From CAYOVG01 sp964407285 (GTDB lineage: Bacteria; Desulfobacterota; Syntrophobacteria; Syntrophobacterales; Syntrophobacteraceae), in contig CAYOVG010000123.1 in the NCBI GenBank assembly GCA_964407285.1, forward strand, positions 1 to 17,690: a DNA stretch of 17,690 bases, given 5' to 3'. Of the stretch, positions 1 to 6,853 are shown piece by piece. The notes under the pieces are model-generated. The model was not told where the DNA came from, searched no databases, and saw only the letters and a list, made by a program, of their open reading frames with translations. A program made the translations under genes and the position numbers. Within the stretch, counting starts at the first letter, position 1, and each line of letters opens with the position of its first letter.

Positions 1-203
1 GCATGCGCCCGGTGATCGTCGAGATGGGGGCAGGGGAGGCCGTGCCGACCGTTCGCCGGCTTTCGGAGTCGGTTGCGGCGCAATTCGGCGCCACCCTGGT
101 TCGTATCAATCCTCGCGACTATGCGGTCCCACGCGAAGGAGACGTTTCCTTGCCCGTGGGCGCGGCGGAAGGGATAGGCGCGGTCGTGGGGCAATTGGGT
201 TGA
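1..203 (+). CDS. Sir2-family NAD-dependent protein deacylase, C-terminal fragment
   Basis: The frame is open from the window edge (first full codon at base 3) to a TGA at 201-203, so only about the last 67 residues are visible. They contain a P-V-I-V-E-M-G-A-G segment followed by V-P-T-V-R, then an L-V-R-I-N-P-R stretch and a G-D-V-S-L-P-V-G-A run near the end. This arrangement matches the last beta strand of the Rossmann domain and the NAD-ribose binding tail of bacterial Sir2-like deacylases. The catalytic histidine and zinc cysteines would lie upstream, outside the window, so activity cannot be judged. Members of the family remove acyl groups from lysines using NAD+. The family call rests on recognition of a short tail and is moderate; another Rossmann-fold protein is possible. 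Confidence 0.6.
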   Translation, partial: MRPVIVEMGAGEAVPTVRRLSESVAAQFGATLVRINPRDYAVPREGDVSLPVGAAEGIGAVVGQLG

Positions 204-222
204 ATCGATGATACCATGAGCG

Positions 223-241
223 CCGAACCGTCTCGGTTCGG
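223..241 (+). repeat. Small hairpin after the Sir2-like gene
   Basis: A perfect 7-bp inverted repeat (CCGAACC at 223-229 and GGTTCGG at 235-241) with a 5-nt loop lies between the stop at 203 and the next start. No uninterrupted T-run follows, so it is a poor intrinsic terminator. Its 3' arm abuts the GGAGG of the next gene (244-248) and could affect initiation there. Confidence 0.4.
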
Positions 242-258
242 AGGGAGGGTGTTTTGTT

Positions 259-687
259 ATGACAAATGCAAGGCGGCTGTGGATTGTCCTTCTTATGGCT
301 CACCTGGTGATCATGGCCCATCCGGTGCTTTCGGTCCTGCCGTTCCCGGCGGTTCCTCTTCACGCCCGGGAGAACCTGCAGACGGTGGTGGTCGCACCGG
401 AGGATGCGCTCGATCACCACGGCCGGATCGTAACCGTGTGCGGAAAAGTCGCCGGTACGCAGTATGCCGAGAAGATCAAGGGGCAACCGGCCCTCCTGCA
501 CCTGGAGAAGCCCTATCCGAAGCATGTCTTCACGATCGTGATCTGGGGGGCGGACAGGGGCAAGTTCGAAAAACCGCCCGAGGAATTTTACCGGGGCAAG
601 GATGTTTGCGTCACCGGGTTGGTCGTCGAACACAACGGAAAGCCCCAGATCGTCGTCAGAAATCCTTCCCGGTTGAACGTCAGGTAG
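259..687 (+). CDS. Secreted small OB-fold protein (putative nucleic-acid- or ligand-binding)
   Basis: This 142-residue protein starts at ATG 259 behind a GGAGG at 244-248. Residues 1-36 form a basic start followed by a long hydrophobic stretch ending in L-H-A, which reads as a Sec signal peptide, so the mature protein is probably periplasmic. The rest (about residues 45-142) has the pattern of short OB-fold proteins: D-A-L-D-H-H-G near the start, V-T-V-C-G-K-V, a K-G-Q-P-A-L-L-H-L strand, V-I-W-G, then V-C-V-T-G and a final I-V-V-R-N-P-S. Similar OB domains occur in secreted proteins near thermonuclease-like enzymes. Two cysteines (C61, C117) could form a disulfide. No catalytic motif is visible, so no enzymatic role is claimed. 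It may be co-transcribed with the Sir2-like gene (55-bp gap). Confidence 0.75.
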   Translation: MTNARRLWIVLLMAHLVIMAHPVLSVLPFPAVPLHARENLQTVVVAPEDALDHHGRIVTVCGKVAGTQYAEKIKGQPALLHLEKPYPKHVFTIVIWGADRGKFEKPPEEFYRGKDVCVTGLVVEHNGKPQIVVRNPSRLNVR

Positions 688-713
688 CCGGGGGTGCCGC
701 CATGTCCCCCGGC
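687..713 (+). terminator. Hairpin after the OB-fold gene, possible terminator
   Basis: A perfect 8-bp GC-only stem (687-694 with 706-713) and an 11-nt loop begin on the last base of the OB-fold stop codon. There is no T-tract, so it is either a non-canonical terminator or a 3'-end stabilising hairpin. Confidence 0.45.
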
Positions 714-844
714 AGCCCTATATCTCCAACTACGAACAATGACGGGCCGATCGGCGCCACATCCTCCAAATGCGGCGGCCGGCAGCGGAAAGCGATGTAA
801 GCGTAGAATGAATCGATCAAAATGACTACAATGGAGATGAGCGG

Positions 845-1240
845 GTGATACCGAAATTCAATATGTCCGGCGTCCTACCTCCTTTTGTGGGAAATAGCCC
901 TACCGACAGGGTCAAGATGTCGCCCTACGACGCATCGATGTCCGAATTGACAGATCGGTTCGGCATTTCACGGGAACGATTCGAAATCCTGCAAGGCTTT
1001 CCGCAATACCGTGAAAAACTTGTCGCGGCCGGCTTTCAAGACGGATTTGAACTGGTAATATCGGATTCTGACGGTAGGAAAGCATCTATTAAGGGAAATA
1101 TAGACAAGAAATGCTTCAAGGAAATACGTGAAGGCGTATTTGGGAATCTGAATGATGTTCCCGGCAAAAAATGGGCTGTGAGTCTAAAACCAAGAGAAGT
1201 AAGAAACAGGAATAAACCTCAAGAGATTAAGACAACATAG
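845..1240 (+). CDS. DUF6932-like N-terminus joined to an unrelated C-terminus (chimeric or truncated gene)
   Basis: This 131-residue ORF begins with GTG at 845, preceded by GGAG at 833-836 (8-nt spacing). Residues 1 to about 67 carry features I recognise from the DUF6932 family: a start of the form I-P-x-F-N-x-S-G-V-L-P-P-F-x-G, then M-S-P-Y-x-A-S-M-x-E-L, D-R-F-x-x-S-x-E-R, I-L-x-G and A-A-G-F-x-D-G-F. In that family the text continues with W-L-D-G-S-F and a nucleotidyltransferase-like domain. Here it switches to a lysine-rich segment (G-N-I-D-K-K, V-P-G-K-K-W-A-V-S-L-K-P) ending at residue 131. The DNA from about 1045 onward is visibly more AT-rich than its surroundings. This suggests a recombination junction or decayed gene, although a good start and RBS remain. 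No function is assigned. Confidence 0.55.
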   Translation: MIPKFNMSGVLPPFVGNSPTDRVKMSPYDASMSELTDRFGISRERFEILQGFPQYREKLVAAGFQDGFELVISDSDGRKASIKGNIDKKCFKEIREGVFGNLNDVPGKKWAVSLKPREVRNRNKPQEIKTT

Positions 1241-1335
1241 ACCCTTATAGAGCTTCTGAAAAAACTTGATCAAACAGAGCATTCGGATCGGCGATTCGAT
1301 TGAGAGGGGAGAATACCGTCATGGCGCTGCCGGGT

Positions 1336-3840
1336 TCACATCGTGGAGGCGTCCCACGAAGCCCGTACGACTGTCCCCTCTCCGACGGCGGTTTCAATGG
1401 TTAGCGCGCCTTTGAGAGACTCCGCCCGCTCCCTCATGCTGGTGAGACCCAGGCCTCCCTTGCCATCCTTTCTCGTGTGCGTGGAATTCAAATCGAAGCC
1501 TTTGCCGTTGTCTTTGACGGTCAGATCTATCCGGCCGTCCTGCTTGACGAGCGATACCTCGATCCGGTCCGCCCCGCTGTACTTGGCGATGTTGTTCATC
1601 GCTTCCTGGATAATCCTGAAAATGATGATCTTGAGGCCTTCCGGCACATCCTCTTCCTCTACCCTTATCCGCGTATCCACATGGATGGCCGAATAGACCG
1701 CCTGGAACTGCCTTGCGAACCAGCCGATGGTGACGACGATCCCCAGGTCGTCGAGAATGGATGGACGAAGGTCCATGTAGATTCTTCTGGCTTCGTCCAT
1801 GGTCTGGTTGGTCATCGAAACAAGGACTTCCAGGGCGTCGGGCGCGGCCTTCCCCTCCCTCATGCGGTGCAGGGTGTTCTCAAGGCTGAATTTAATGGCG
1901 CCGAGCGCCGCTCCGATGCTGTCGTGAAGTTCCCCGGCGAGCCTTTTCCTCTCCTCCTCCTGCGCCGAGATGAGCCGGGAAGAAAGTGAGCGCAGCCGGC
2001 TTTCCGATTCCTGAAGCGCCTCTTCCGCCTGCTTGCGCTTCGTGATGTCGAAGATCACCCCGTCGATGCAAAGCGGTTCGCCGTCAGCCCCATGGATGGG
2101 TCTTCCCCTTTCCTGGACGTGCACGATGGAACCGCTCTTCGTCAGAATGCGGTACTCCACCTCGAAGGGGCGGTTTTCCTCCACGGCCCGCCTCATGGTC
2201 TCCAACACACGGGTCCTGTCTTCGGGGACGATCAGGGGGGCGATGGCGCAAATATCTCCCCGGGGCAGGTCCTCGGGGTTGAATCCAGTAAGCTCTTCGA
2301 CCGTGTCGTTGAAGAAATCCGTCTTTCCCTTTTCTCGAAGAGAGACCCTGTAGACCATCGCCGGCAGATTTTCCGCGAGAGTCCGGTAGGAAGCCTCACT
2401 CTTCCTTACGGCATCCTCCGCACTTATGCGCTCCGAGACGTCGATTCCGACCGTAAGCACCAGGGGCGAGCCGTCGATATCGTGGAAAAGGCATTTGTGC
2501 ATTCTATGAGTACAACCGTTGGGATTGGTGACTTCCCATTCCCGTGGCCGGTTGCTTTCGATTACATCCAACATGCTGCACTCTTCGCACGGCTCTTCGC
2601 GGTTGTGGAGAATCTCGTAGCACGTCTTCCCTTCCGGGTCGCCGAAGAATTTACGAAAAGGTTCATTGGCGTAACGGATGGAATAATCCGGCGCCTCCAG
2701 GAAGATGAACGCGGGCATGGCCTCCAGGACCGAAAAGAGCCGCAGTCGCGCGGCTTCGAGGGTCTCCTCGCGTTTCCTGACTTTCCCCGCCATGGAATTG
2801 AATGCGAATGTCAAATCTTTGAGTTCCGAAGGGCCGGTCGTTTCCATCGAACTTGAAAAGTCTCCTCCCGCCAGCGCAAGAGCATGTTCCCGCAGTTTTC
2901 GGACCGGCTGCTCTATCCCCCGGGAGATGGCGAGGGCGACGGCGAAGACCCCGAGCGTCAGGAGGAAGAGGAGAACCGCTTCCAGGGCGAGTTGCCGTTT
3001 TAGAGGGGCGAGTACTTCGTCCAGCGGACGCCCCGCCGCAACGGCCCACCCAATGGCGCGAACGGGAGCGAGACCTACGATACGCTCCGTCCCATCCCGA
3101 AAACAAACATAAACTCCGGCATGCTCCTTGCCCGCCAGGATTTCCGCCGGTTCGGGCCGGTCTTTCGGGATGGACCGCTCTTCCCAACTCCAGGCCGCTA
3201 TCGGGTACCTGAGAACGGCCCTGCTGTTCCGGTCGATCACGGTGATACCGCCTCCTCCGGCCCGCTCAACTGACAGTTCTTCGGCAAGCTTGTCCGGAAG
3301 CACCACGGCGACCACGATCCCGAGCAGGTCGCCCGCATCGTCGCGGATACCCCTCGCAATGGAGAAAACCGGCTCCCCCGTTATCTTGGAAGCATGCAAG
3401 TCCATCACATGCCATTGCGCTCCGGAAAGGATCTTCCCGAAGTAGTCCCGGTCACTCACATCGAGGCCGATCGCGCTTTCAAGACTGGAGGCCGTGATGC
3501 GCCCCTGCGGGCCGACCCAGGCAATGTTTCGCAGGGTTGCGTACTCGGCGCAATTCTTCGCAAGGACTTGGTTCATTACCTTCACCGAATGCAGTCGCGG
3601 CGTCGTGAGATTGATGCCTATGGCCTGTTCCTGGTGGAGAATGTCCCGGAGAAACTGATCGAACGCCGCTGCCGTCGCCCGCGCCACTTCCAGGTTGGTC
3701 CGGTACTCCTGCAAGCGTTGCGCGCGGAATCGATTGAAATGGTAGATCGCCTGGAGAACGAGAATCAGGGAGAAGACAACGATGAGGAGGAGAACCAGCC
3801 TTCCGCGAATACTGCCGAAAGAACGGCGAAAACCCACCAT
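1336..3840 (-). CDS. Membrane sensor histidine kinase, Cache-HAMP-PAS-PAS-HisKA_3-HATPase
   Basis: The 834-residue protein starts at ATG 3840 behind an AAGGA about 5 nt upstream. Order of parts: basic N-terminus and TM1 (about 14-34); a periplasmic Cache-like sensor of about 250 residues (D-R-D-Y-F near 130, G-E-P-V-F-S-I-A-R near 155-163); TM2 (about 285-307); HAMP (about 305-360); PAS1 (about 367-475); PAS2 (about 483-605); HisKA_3 dimerisation domain with phospho-acceptor H639 in G-E-L-H-D-S-I-G; and a HATPase_c domain with N box Q-E-A-M-N-N (745-750), G1 D-N-G-K-G (777-781) and G2 G-K-G-G-L-G-L (793-799). HisKA_3 kinases usually phosphorylate LuxR/NarL-type regulators, but none is adjacent, so this is an orphan kinase in this window. 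PAS1 holds a cysteine cluster (C407, C418, C421, C443, C450) that could bind metal or sense redox; this is inference. Confidence 0.95.
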   Translation of the reverse strand: MVGFRRSFGSIRGRLVLLLIVVFSLILVLQAIYHFNRFRAQRLQEYRTNLEVARATAAAFDQFLRDILHQEQAIGINLTTPRLHSVKVMNQVLAKNCAEYATLRNIAWVGPQGRITASSLESAIGLDVSDRDYFGKILSGAQWHVMDLHASKITGEPVFSIARGIRDDAGDLLGIVVAVVLPDKLAEELSVERAGGGGITVIDRNSRAVLRYPIAAWSWEERSIPKDRPEPAEILAGKEHAGVYVCFRDGTERIVGLAPVRAIGWAVAAGRPLDEVLAPLKRQLALEAVLLFLLTLGVFAVALAISRGIEQPVRKLREHALALAGGDFSSSMETTGPSELKDLTFAFNSMAGKVRKREETLEAARLRLFSVLEAMPAFIFLEAPDYSIRYANEPFRKFFGDPEGKTCYEILHNREEPCEECSMLDVIESNRPREWEVTNPNGCTHRMHKCLFHDIDGSPLVLTVGIDVSERISAEDAVRKSEASYRTLAENLPAMVYRVSLREKGKTDFFNDTVEELTGFNPEDLPRGDICAIAPLIVPEDRTRVLETMRRAVEENRPFEVEYRILTKSGSIVHVQERGRPIHGADGEPLCIDGVIFDITKRKQAEEALQESESRLRSLSSRLISAQEEERKRLAGELHDSIGAALGAIKFSLENTLHRMREGKAAPDALEVLVSMTNQTMDEARRIYMDLRPSILDDLGIVVTIGWFARQFQAVYSAIHVDTRIRVEEEDVPEGLKIIIFRIIQEAMNNIAKYSGADRIEVSLVKQDGRIDLTVKDNGKGFDLNSTHTRKDGKGGLGLTSMRERAESLKGALTIETAVGEGTVVRASWDASTM

Positions 3841-3863
3841 TCCATCCTTTCCTTCATTAGGCC

Positions 3864-3940
3864 GTGAACAGCAAGAAGATCAGAGCATCCGTGATGCGCG
3901 TACGGCGCGGCGGGCAGGCGCCCGCGCGTACGTCGTTCAC
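3864..3940 (-). repeat. Nested inverted repeat in the kinase leader
   Basis: An outer 6-bp pair (GTGAAC 3864-3869 with GTTCAC 3935-3940) encloses a GC-rich hairpin. That hairpin is made of CGTACG 3899-3904 with CGTACG 3927-3932, then GCGGGC with GCCCGC around a 4-nt AGGC loop. It lies 24-100 bp upstream of the kinase start, so it could fold in the kinase mRNA leader. Confidence 0.4.
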
Positions 3941-4048
3941 TCCCTCGCTCAGTCCTGATGGAAAGGAAAGATAGCAGAAACCGGCCATCGCTGAAAGTGA
4001 AAAAAAGAACCGGCGGCGCAACGTTTGTAATGCATTGAAATTCAACGC

Positions 4049-4077
4049 TTGACAGAAGCCTGCGGCTCTATTAAAAA
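4049..4077 (+). promoter_or_regulatory. Possible sigma-70 promoter upstream of the L,D-transpeptidase
   Basis: TTGACA at 4049-4054 is a perfect -35 hexamer. A 17-bp spacer leads to TAAAAA at 4072-4077, a weaker -10 in an AT-rich patch. If used, the transpeptidase mRNA would have a leader of about 260 nt, which is where the nested inverted repeats sit. The weak -10 limits confidence. Confidence 0.4.
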
Positions 4078-4121
4078 AATCATTCGCAATGCTGCCATGG
4101 ACCCGGAGTTGCAAGTATTTT

Positions 4122-4290
4122 GTCGGCGCGCTCGAAGGTTGGATGCCGGCACGGAATATGAGTTCCGGACCGTGGGTCTTCCATCCCGGCCCCGAGTCTT
4201 ACGCGCGCCGACGGTCTTTTCAGTTTGCGCCGGGAGGAAAGAGGTGTTCCCGCAAGGCAACAGGGGAATCCGGCGATTTCGGGCCGGCGC
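4122..4290 (+). ncRNA. Candidate structured 5' leader of the transpeptidase mRNA
   Basis: Domain 1 is closed by a perfect 10-bp pairing (GTCGGCGCGC 4122-4131 with GCGCGCCGAC 4203-4212). Inside it are GGATG 4141-4145 with CATCC 4182-4186 and CACGG 4150-4154 with CCGTG 4170-4174. A short T-rich run follows (4215-4220). Domain 2 pairs GCGCCGG 4227-4233 with CCGGCGC 4284-4290 and encloses TTCCC 4247-4251 with GGGAA 4264-4268. I do not recognise a known riboswitch class; the GEMM and cobalamin cores were considered and do not fit. The pairings are visible in the sequence, but function is unproven and high GC content makes chance pairing possible. Confidence 0.35.
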
Positions 4291-4345
4291 CCCCGGGAGA
4301 CGGCTGCAGCTATCAACAAACACTGTAAAGGAGGACGTTTAGAAC

Positions 4346-4993
4346 GTGAAGAACCGGGGCTTCAGGATCGCGTATGTGTTGGTCGTTTTCTTTGCTTTCG
4401 CAGTTTTGATGTCGTCTTGTTCCACACCACAGACCGTTCCGCCACCAAAGGTCGAGGTCCCGGCGGCAAAACCGCCGGCGGAGGAAAGGCCGTACGAGTT
4501 TGTGGACTACCAGTATCCGCTTGCGGCAGTCTGCAATCCCAAGCTTTATGTCTACAAAGGCGCCAGAAAGCTCCTGCTCGTAAACGACAAGATCCTTGTC
4601 AGGGACTACAAGATCGGGCTGGGATTCAGCCCCGACGGCGACAAGTTCGTGCAGGGCGACGGGCGCACCCCGGAAGGAGAGTACTCTATCTGCCTCAAGA
4701 ACCCGGCGGGCAAATACTACAAATCTCTGGGCGTGAGCTATCCCAGTGCCCGGCATGCCCAATCGGCCCTCGAAATGGGAGTTATCACGCATGACCAGTA
4801 CGCCAGGATCGTCGAAGCGAACAACAGCCTGAGGATGCCGCCGCACAATACGTGGCTGGGCGGAGCCATACTCATCCACGGCGGCGGGTCGGACAGGGAC
4901 TGGACGCTGGGGTGCATAGCGCTCAACAATTCCGATATGGACGAGCTGTTTCAGGCGGTGGGAGTCGGCACGACAGTCGTGATCAAGCCGTAG
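4346..4993 (+). CDS. Lipoprotein L,D-transpeptidase (YkuD domain)
   Basis: The 215-residue protein starts at GTG 4346 with a strong AAAGGAGG (4327-4334) 11 nt upstream. Residues 1-24 are a lipoprotein signal peptide ending in L-M-S-S before C25, the likely lipidated cysteine. A proline-rich linker (about 31-48) spans part of the periplasm. The YkuD catalytic domain covers about residues 64-215. It has an early L-Y-V-Y-K strand, G-D-G-R-T-P-E-G-E-Y (about 104-113), then H178 in I-L-I-H-G-G-G and nucleophile C190 in T-L-G-C-I-A-L. These enzymes form 3-3 peptidoglycan crosslinks or attach proteins to meso-diaminopimelate. The insertion between the TPEG motif and H178 is rather long. The gene stands alone between two signalling genes, so a link to envelope sensing is only suggestive. 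Confidence 0.93.
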   Translation: MKNRGFRIAYVLVVFFAFAVLMSSCSTPQTVPPPKVEVPAAKPPAEERPYEFVDYQYPLAAVCNPKLYVYKGARKLLLVNDKILVRDYKIGLGFSPDGDKFVQGDGRTPEGEYSICLKNPAGKYYKSLGVSYPSARHAQSALEMGVITHDQYARIVEANNSLRMPPHNTWLGGAILIHGGGSDRDWTLGCIALNNSDMDELFQAVGVGTTVVIKP

Positions 4994-5073
4994 GACCGCA
5001 AGTCCACGGGTAATACCGGCGGAGACCGAGGGGCACGGACATCCGACGCCCTCCGGGCTTCGCCGGGAAGAAC

Positions 5074-6078
5074 TTACAAATCCGCCGCTTTCGCGGTGTG
5101 CGAGTCGGAAGCAGCCACACCCGCCTCGACACGGTTCCTGCCGCCCGCCTTCGCCCTGTAGAGCGCCTCATCCGCCCGGTTGATCAGGCTCTCGATCGTA
5201 TCGTCCGCCCCACGTTCCGCCACGCCGAAGCTCGCCGTCTTGGACCCCACGACGGGAAAGGGATGATTCTCGATGCTTGAGCGAAGTTCTTCAGCCAGGG
5301 TCCGGGCGCCGTCGATTCCGGTTTCGGCGCATATGATCATAAACTCCTCACCCCCCCAGCGACCGAGGAGGTCCGACTTCCTGGTGCGGGTCTGCAGGAG
5401 GTTGGCCACCTCGCACAGCGCCTTATCACCCGCCGGGTGGCCGTATGTATCGTTTACCGCCTTGAAGTGATCGATATCGAGCAAAATGACAGACAGAGGG
5501 TGGCCGTAGCGCTGAGACCTCGCGAATTCGGACTTCAGGAACTCGTCGAGCTTGAGGCGGTTGTACACTCGGGTCAGGCGGTCCGTGGCGGAGAGTATTT
5601 CGAGTTCCCGGGTCTTCTCCTCGAGTTGCTCGTTAGCGGCCAGAAGCGCTTTGTAGGCCTCGTTTCGCTGAATGAGGTTGATGTAGCCCTTCGAATGGTA
5701 CCGGATACGCGCGACAACCTCCAGGCGGTCCGGAAACTTCACCATGTAATCGTTCGCTCCCAGGGCGAAGGCTTCCGCTTTCGCCTCCGGTTCCTCCCTG
5801 GCGGAGAGGACGACCAGAGGGACGTCCTCCAGGGCTTTGGTGGCCCGAAAGTAACGAACCAGGGTCATGCCGTTGACCTGGGGCATCACCAGGTCCAGGA
5901 GAATTACCGTCGGCGAAACGCGTACGGCCGTCCTGACGGCCTCTGTCGGGTCCGGACAGAAATGGAAATCGATATCTTCCTCGGAAGCAAGCATGCGGCC
6001 CACGGCTTTTCCCATGATAGGCTGATCGTCGATCAGCAACACGCATATTCGACGTTCGGTGAGGCTGAAGCGGGACAT
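5074..6078 (-). CDS. Response regulator diguanylate cyclase (receiver-GGDEF, PleD-like)
   Basis: The 334-residue protein starts at ATG 6078 behind AAGGAG a few bases upstream. A CheY-like receiver occupies about residues 10-130, with acidic D17/D18, phospho-acceptor D62 in I-L-L-D-L-V-M-P and conserved K114. A short coiled-coil linker (about 135-162) leads to a GGDEF domain (about 163-320). The active-site loop is G-G-E-E-F (242-246), and D201 in L-L-D-I-D-H-F is the metal-binding region. An R-x-x-D inhibitory site (R233-D236) sits five residues before the loop, so product feedback inhibition by c-di-GMP is expected. Its cognate kinase is not evident; the orphan kinase at 1336-3840 is HisKA_3-type and not an obvious match. 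The gene is 66 bp downstream of rpe on the same strand and could receive read-through from the def operon. Confidence 0.95.
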   Translation of the reverse strand: MSRFSLTERRICVLLIDDQPIMGKAVGRMLASEEDIDFHFCPDPTEAVRTAVRVSPTVILLDLVMPQVNGMTLVRYFRATKALEDVPLVVLSAREEPEAKAEAFALGANDYMVKFPDRLEVVARIRYHSKGYINLIQRNEAYKALLAANEQLEEKTRELEILSATDRLTRVYNRLKLDEFLKSEFARSQRYGHPLSVILLDIDHFKAVNDTYGHPAGDKALCEVANLLQTRTRKSDLLGRWGGEEFMIICAETGIDGARTLAEELRSSIENHPFPVVGSKTASFGVAERGADDTIESLINRADEALYRAKAGGRNRVEAGVAASDSHTAKAADL

Positions 6079-6144
6079 TTAGCTCCTTGTCATGCCTGAG
6101 AAAATGATGCGCTACGGGTGAGCCGGACCGGGTGTCCGATCCCG

Positions 6145-6810
6145 TCACATTTCCATGCGTTCCTTAAGCGCTCCGACCGCGGCGCCGTAATCGTTTCCGT
6201 TGAAAACGGCGGAACCCGCGACGAAGACATCCACGCCCGCGTCGACCAGTTCGTCTATGGTGTTCCGGTTCACGCCCCCATCCACCTGGATCAGCACGGG
6301 ATGGTCCTGTGCGTCGATCATCTCGCGGAGCCGCCGGATCTTGGGAAGGGTGCTCCGGATGAACTTCTGGCCTCCGAAGCCGGGGTTCACCGTCATGATC
6401 TCTATCATGTCCACGTCCCCGATCACGCATTCCACGGCGGAGAGGGGAGTGGCCGGATTCAAGGCCACCGCGGGCCGGACGTGAAGGTCCTCTCTCATGT
6501 GCTGGATGGTGCGGTGGAGATGCCGGCACGCTTCCGCGTGCACGCAAAGCCAGTCGGCCCCGGCTTTGGCGAAAGCGTCCAGGTACCGGTCGGGATTTTC
6601 GATCATAAGGTGGACGTCCAGGGGCAGGCCGGTCACCCTGTCGAGCGCCGCCACTACGTCCGGTCCTATGGTGATATTGGGTACGAAAAGGCCGTCCATG
6701 ACGTCTATGTGTATCCAGTCCGTCCCGGCCTTCTCCACGGCCCGAACCTCCTCCGCAAGCCTGCCGAAGTCCGCGGACAGAATGGACGCCGAAAGAAGTC
6801 TCTTTTTCAA
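6145..6810 (-). CDS. rpe: Ribulose-phosphate 3-epimerase
   Basis: This enzyme interconverts D-ribulose 5-phosphate and D-xylulose 5-phosphate in the cytosolic pentose phosphate pathway. The 221-residue version uses TTG at 6810-6808, placed six bases after an AGGAG. It begins just before L-L-S-A-S-I-L-S-A-D-F, the usual family start, and no in-frame ATG lies nearby. Metal ligands are H34 and D36 in H-I-D-V-M-D-G, H67 in D-V-H-L-M-I and D177 in V-D-G-G-V-N. The phosphate and substrate loop N-P-G-F-G-G-Q (142-148) is present. Length matches the family norm of about 220. An out-of-frame ATG (6821) encoding only five codons ends on TGA overlapping the TTG start. The gene is 43 bp downstream of rsmB, consistent with one operon. 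Confidence 0.95.
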   Translation of the reverse strand: MKKRLLSASILSADFGRLAEEVRAVEKAGTDWIHIDVMDGLFVPNITIGPDVVAALDRVTGLPLDVHLMIENPDRYLDAFAKAGADWLCVHAEACRHLHRTIQHMREDLHVRPAVALNPATPLSAVECVIGDVDMIEIMTVNPGFGGQKFIRSTLPKIRRLREMIDAQDHPVLIQVDGGVNRNTIDELVDAGVDVFVAGSAVFNGNDYGAAVGALKERMEM

Positions 6811-6853
6811 TGCTCTCTCCTCATTGTTTATTCGTAGCTCTCCTCCGATTCTT

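Larger units (their letters stand above)
3841..4345. other. Divergent intergenic region rich in inverted repeats
   Basis: This 505-bp region separates the minus-strand kinase from the plus-strand transpeptidase. Short ORFs on both strands overlap one another and show no recognisable protein, so I treat it as non-coding. It contains a nested GC-rich inverted repeat near the kinase (3864-3940), a possible plus-strand promoter (4049-4077) and two nested inverted-repeat domains (4122-4212 and 4227-4290) ahead of the transpeptidase RBS. Confidence 0.6.

Noticed and set aside
216..800. 194-aa plus-strand ORF overlapping the OB-fold gene
   Set aside because: It lies in another frame of the clear signal-peptide OB-fold gene, is Gly/Arg/Pro-rich as expected of a GC shadow, and matches no family.
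1477..2856. Long plus-strand ORFs antisense to the histidine kinase
   Set aside because: They mirror the kinase domains in a high-GC reading frame; the kinase has all its motifs, so these are shadows.
4122..4290. Known riboswitch (c-di-GMP GEMM or cobalamin) in the transpeptidase leader
   Set aside because: Some words resemble parts of these motifs, but the conserved cores are not present in order.
6118..6837. 239-aa plus-strand ORF opposite rpe
   Set aside because: Antisense shadow of a fully conserved rpe gene.
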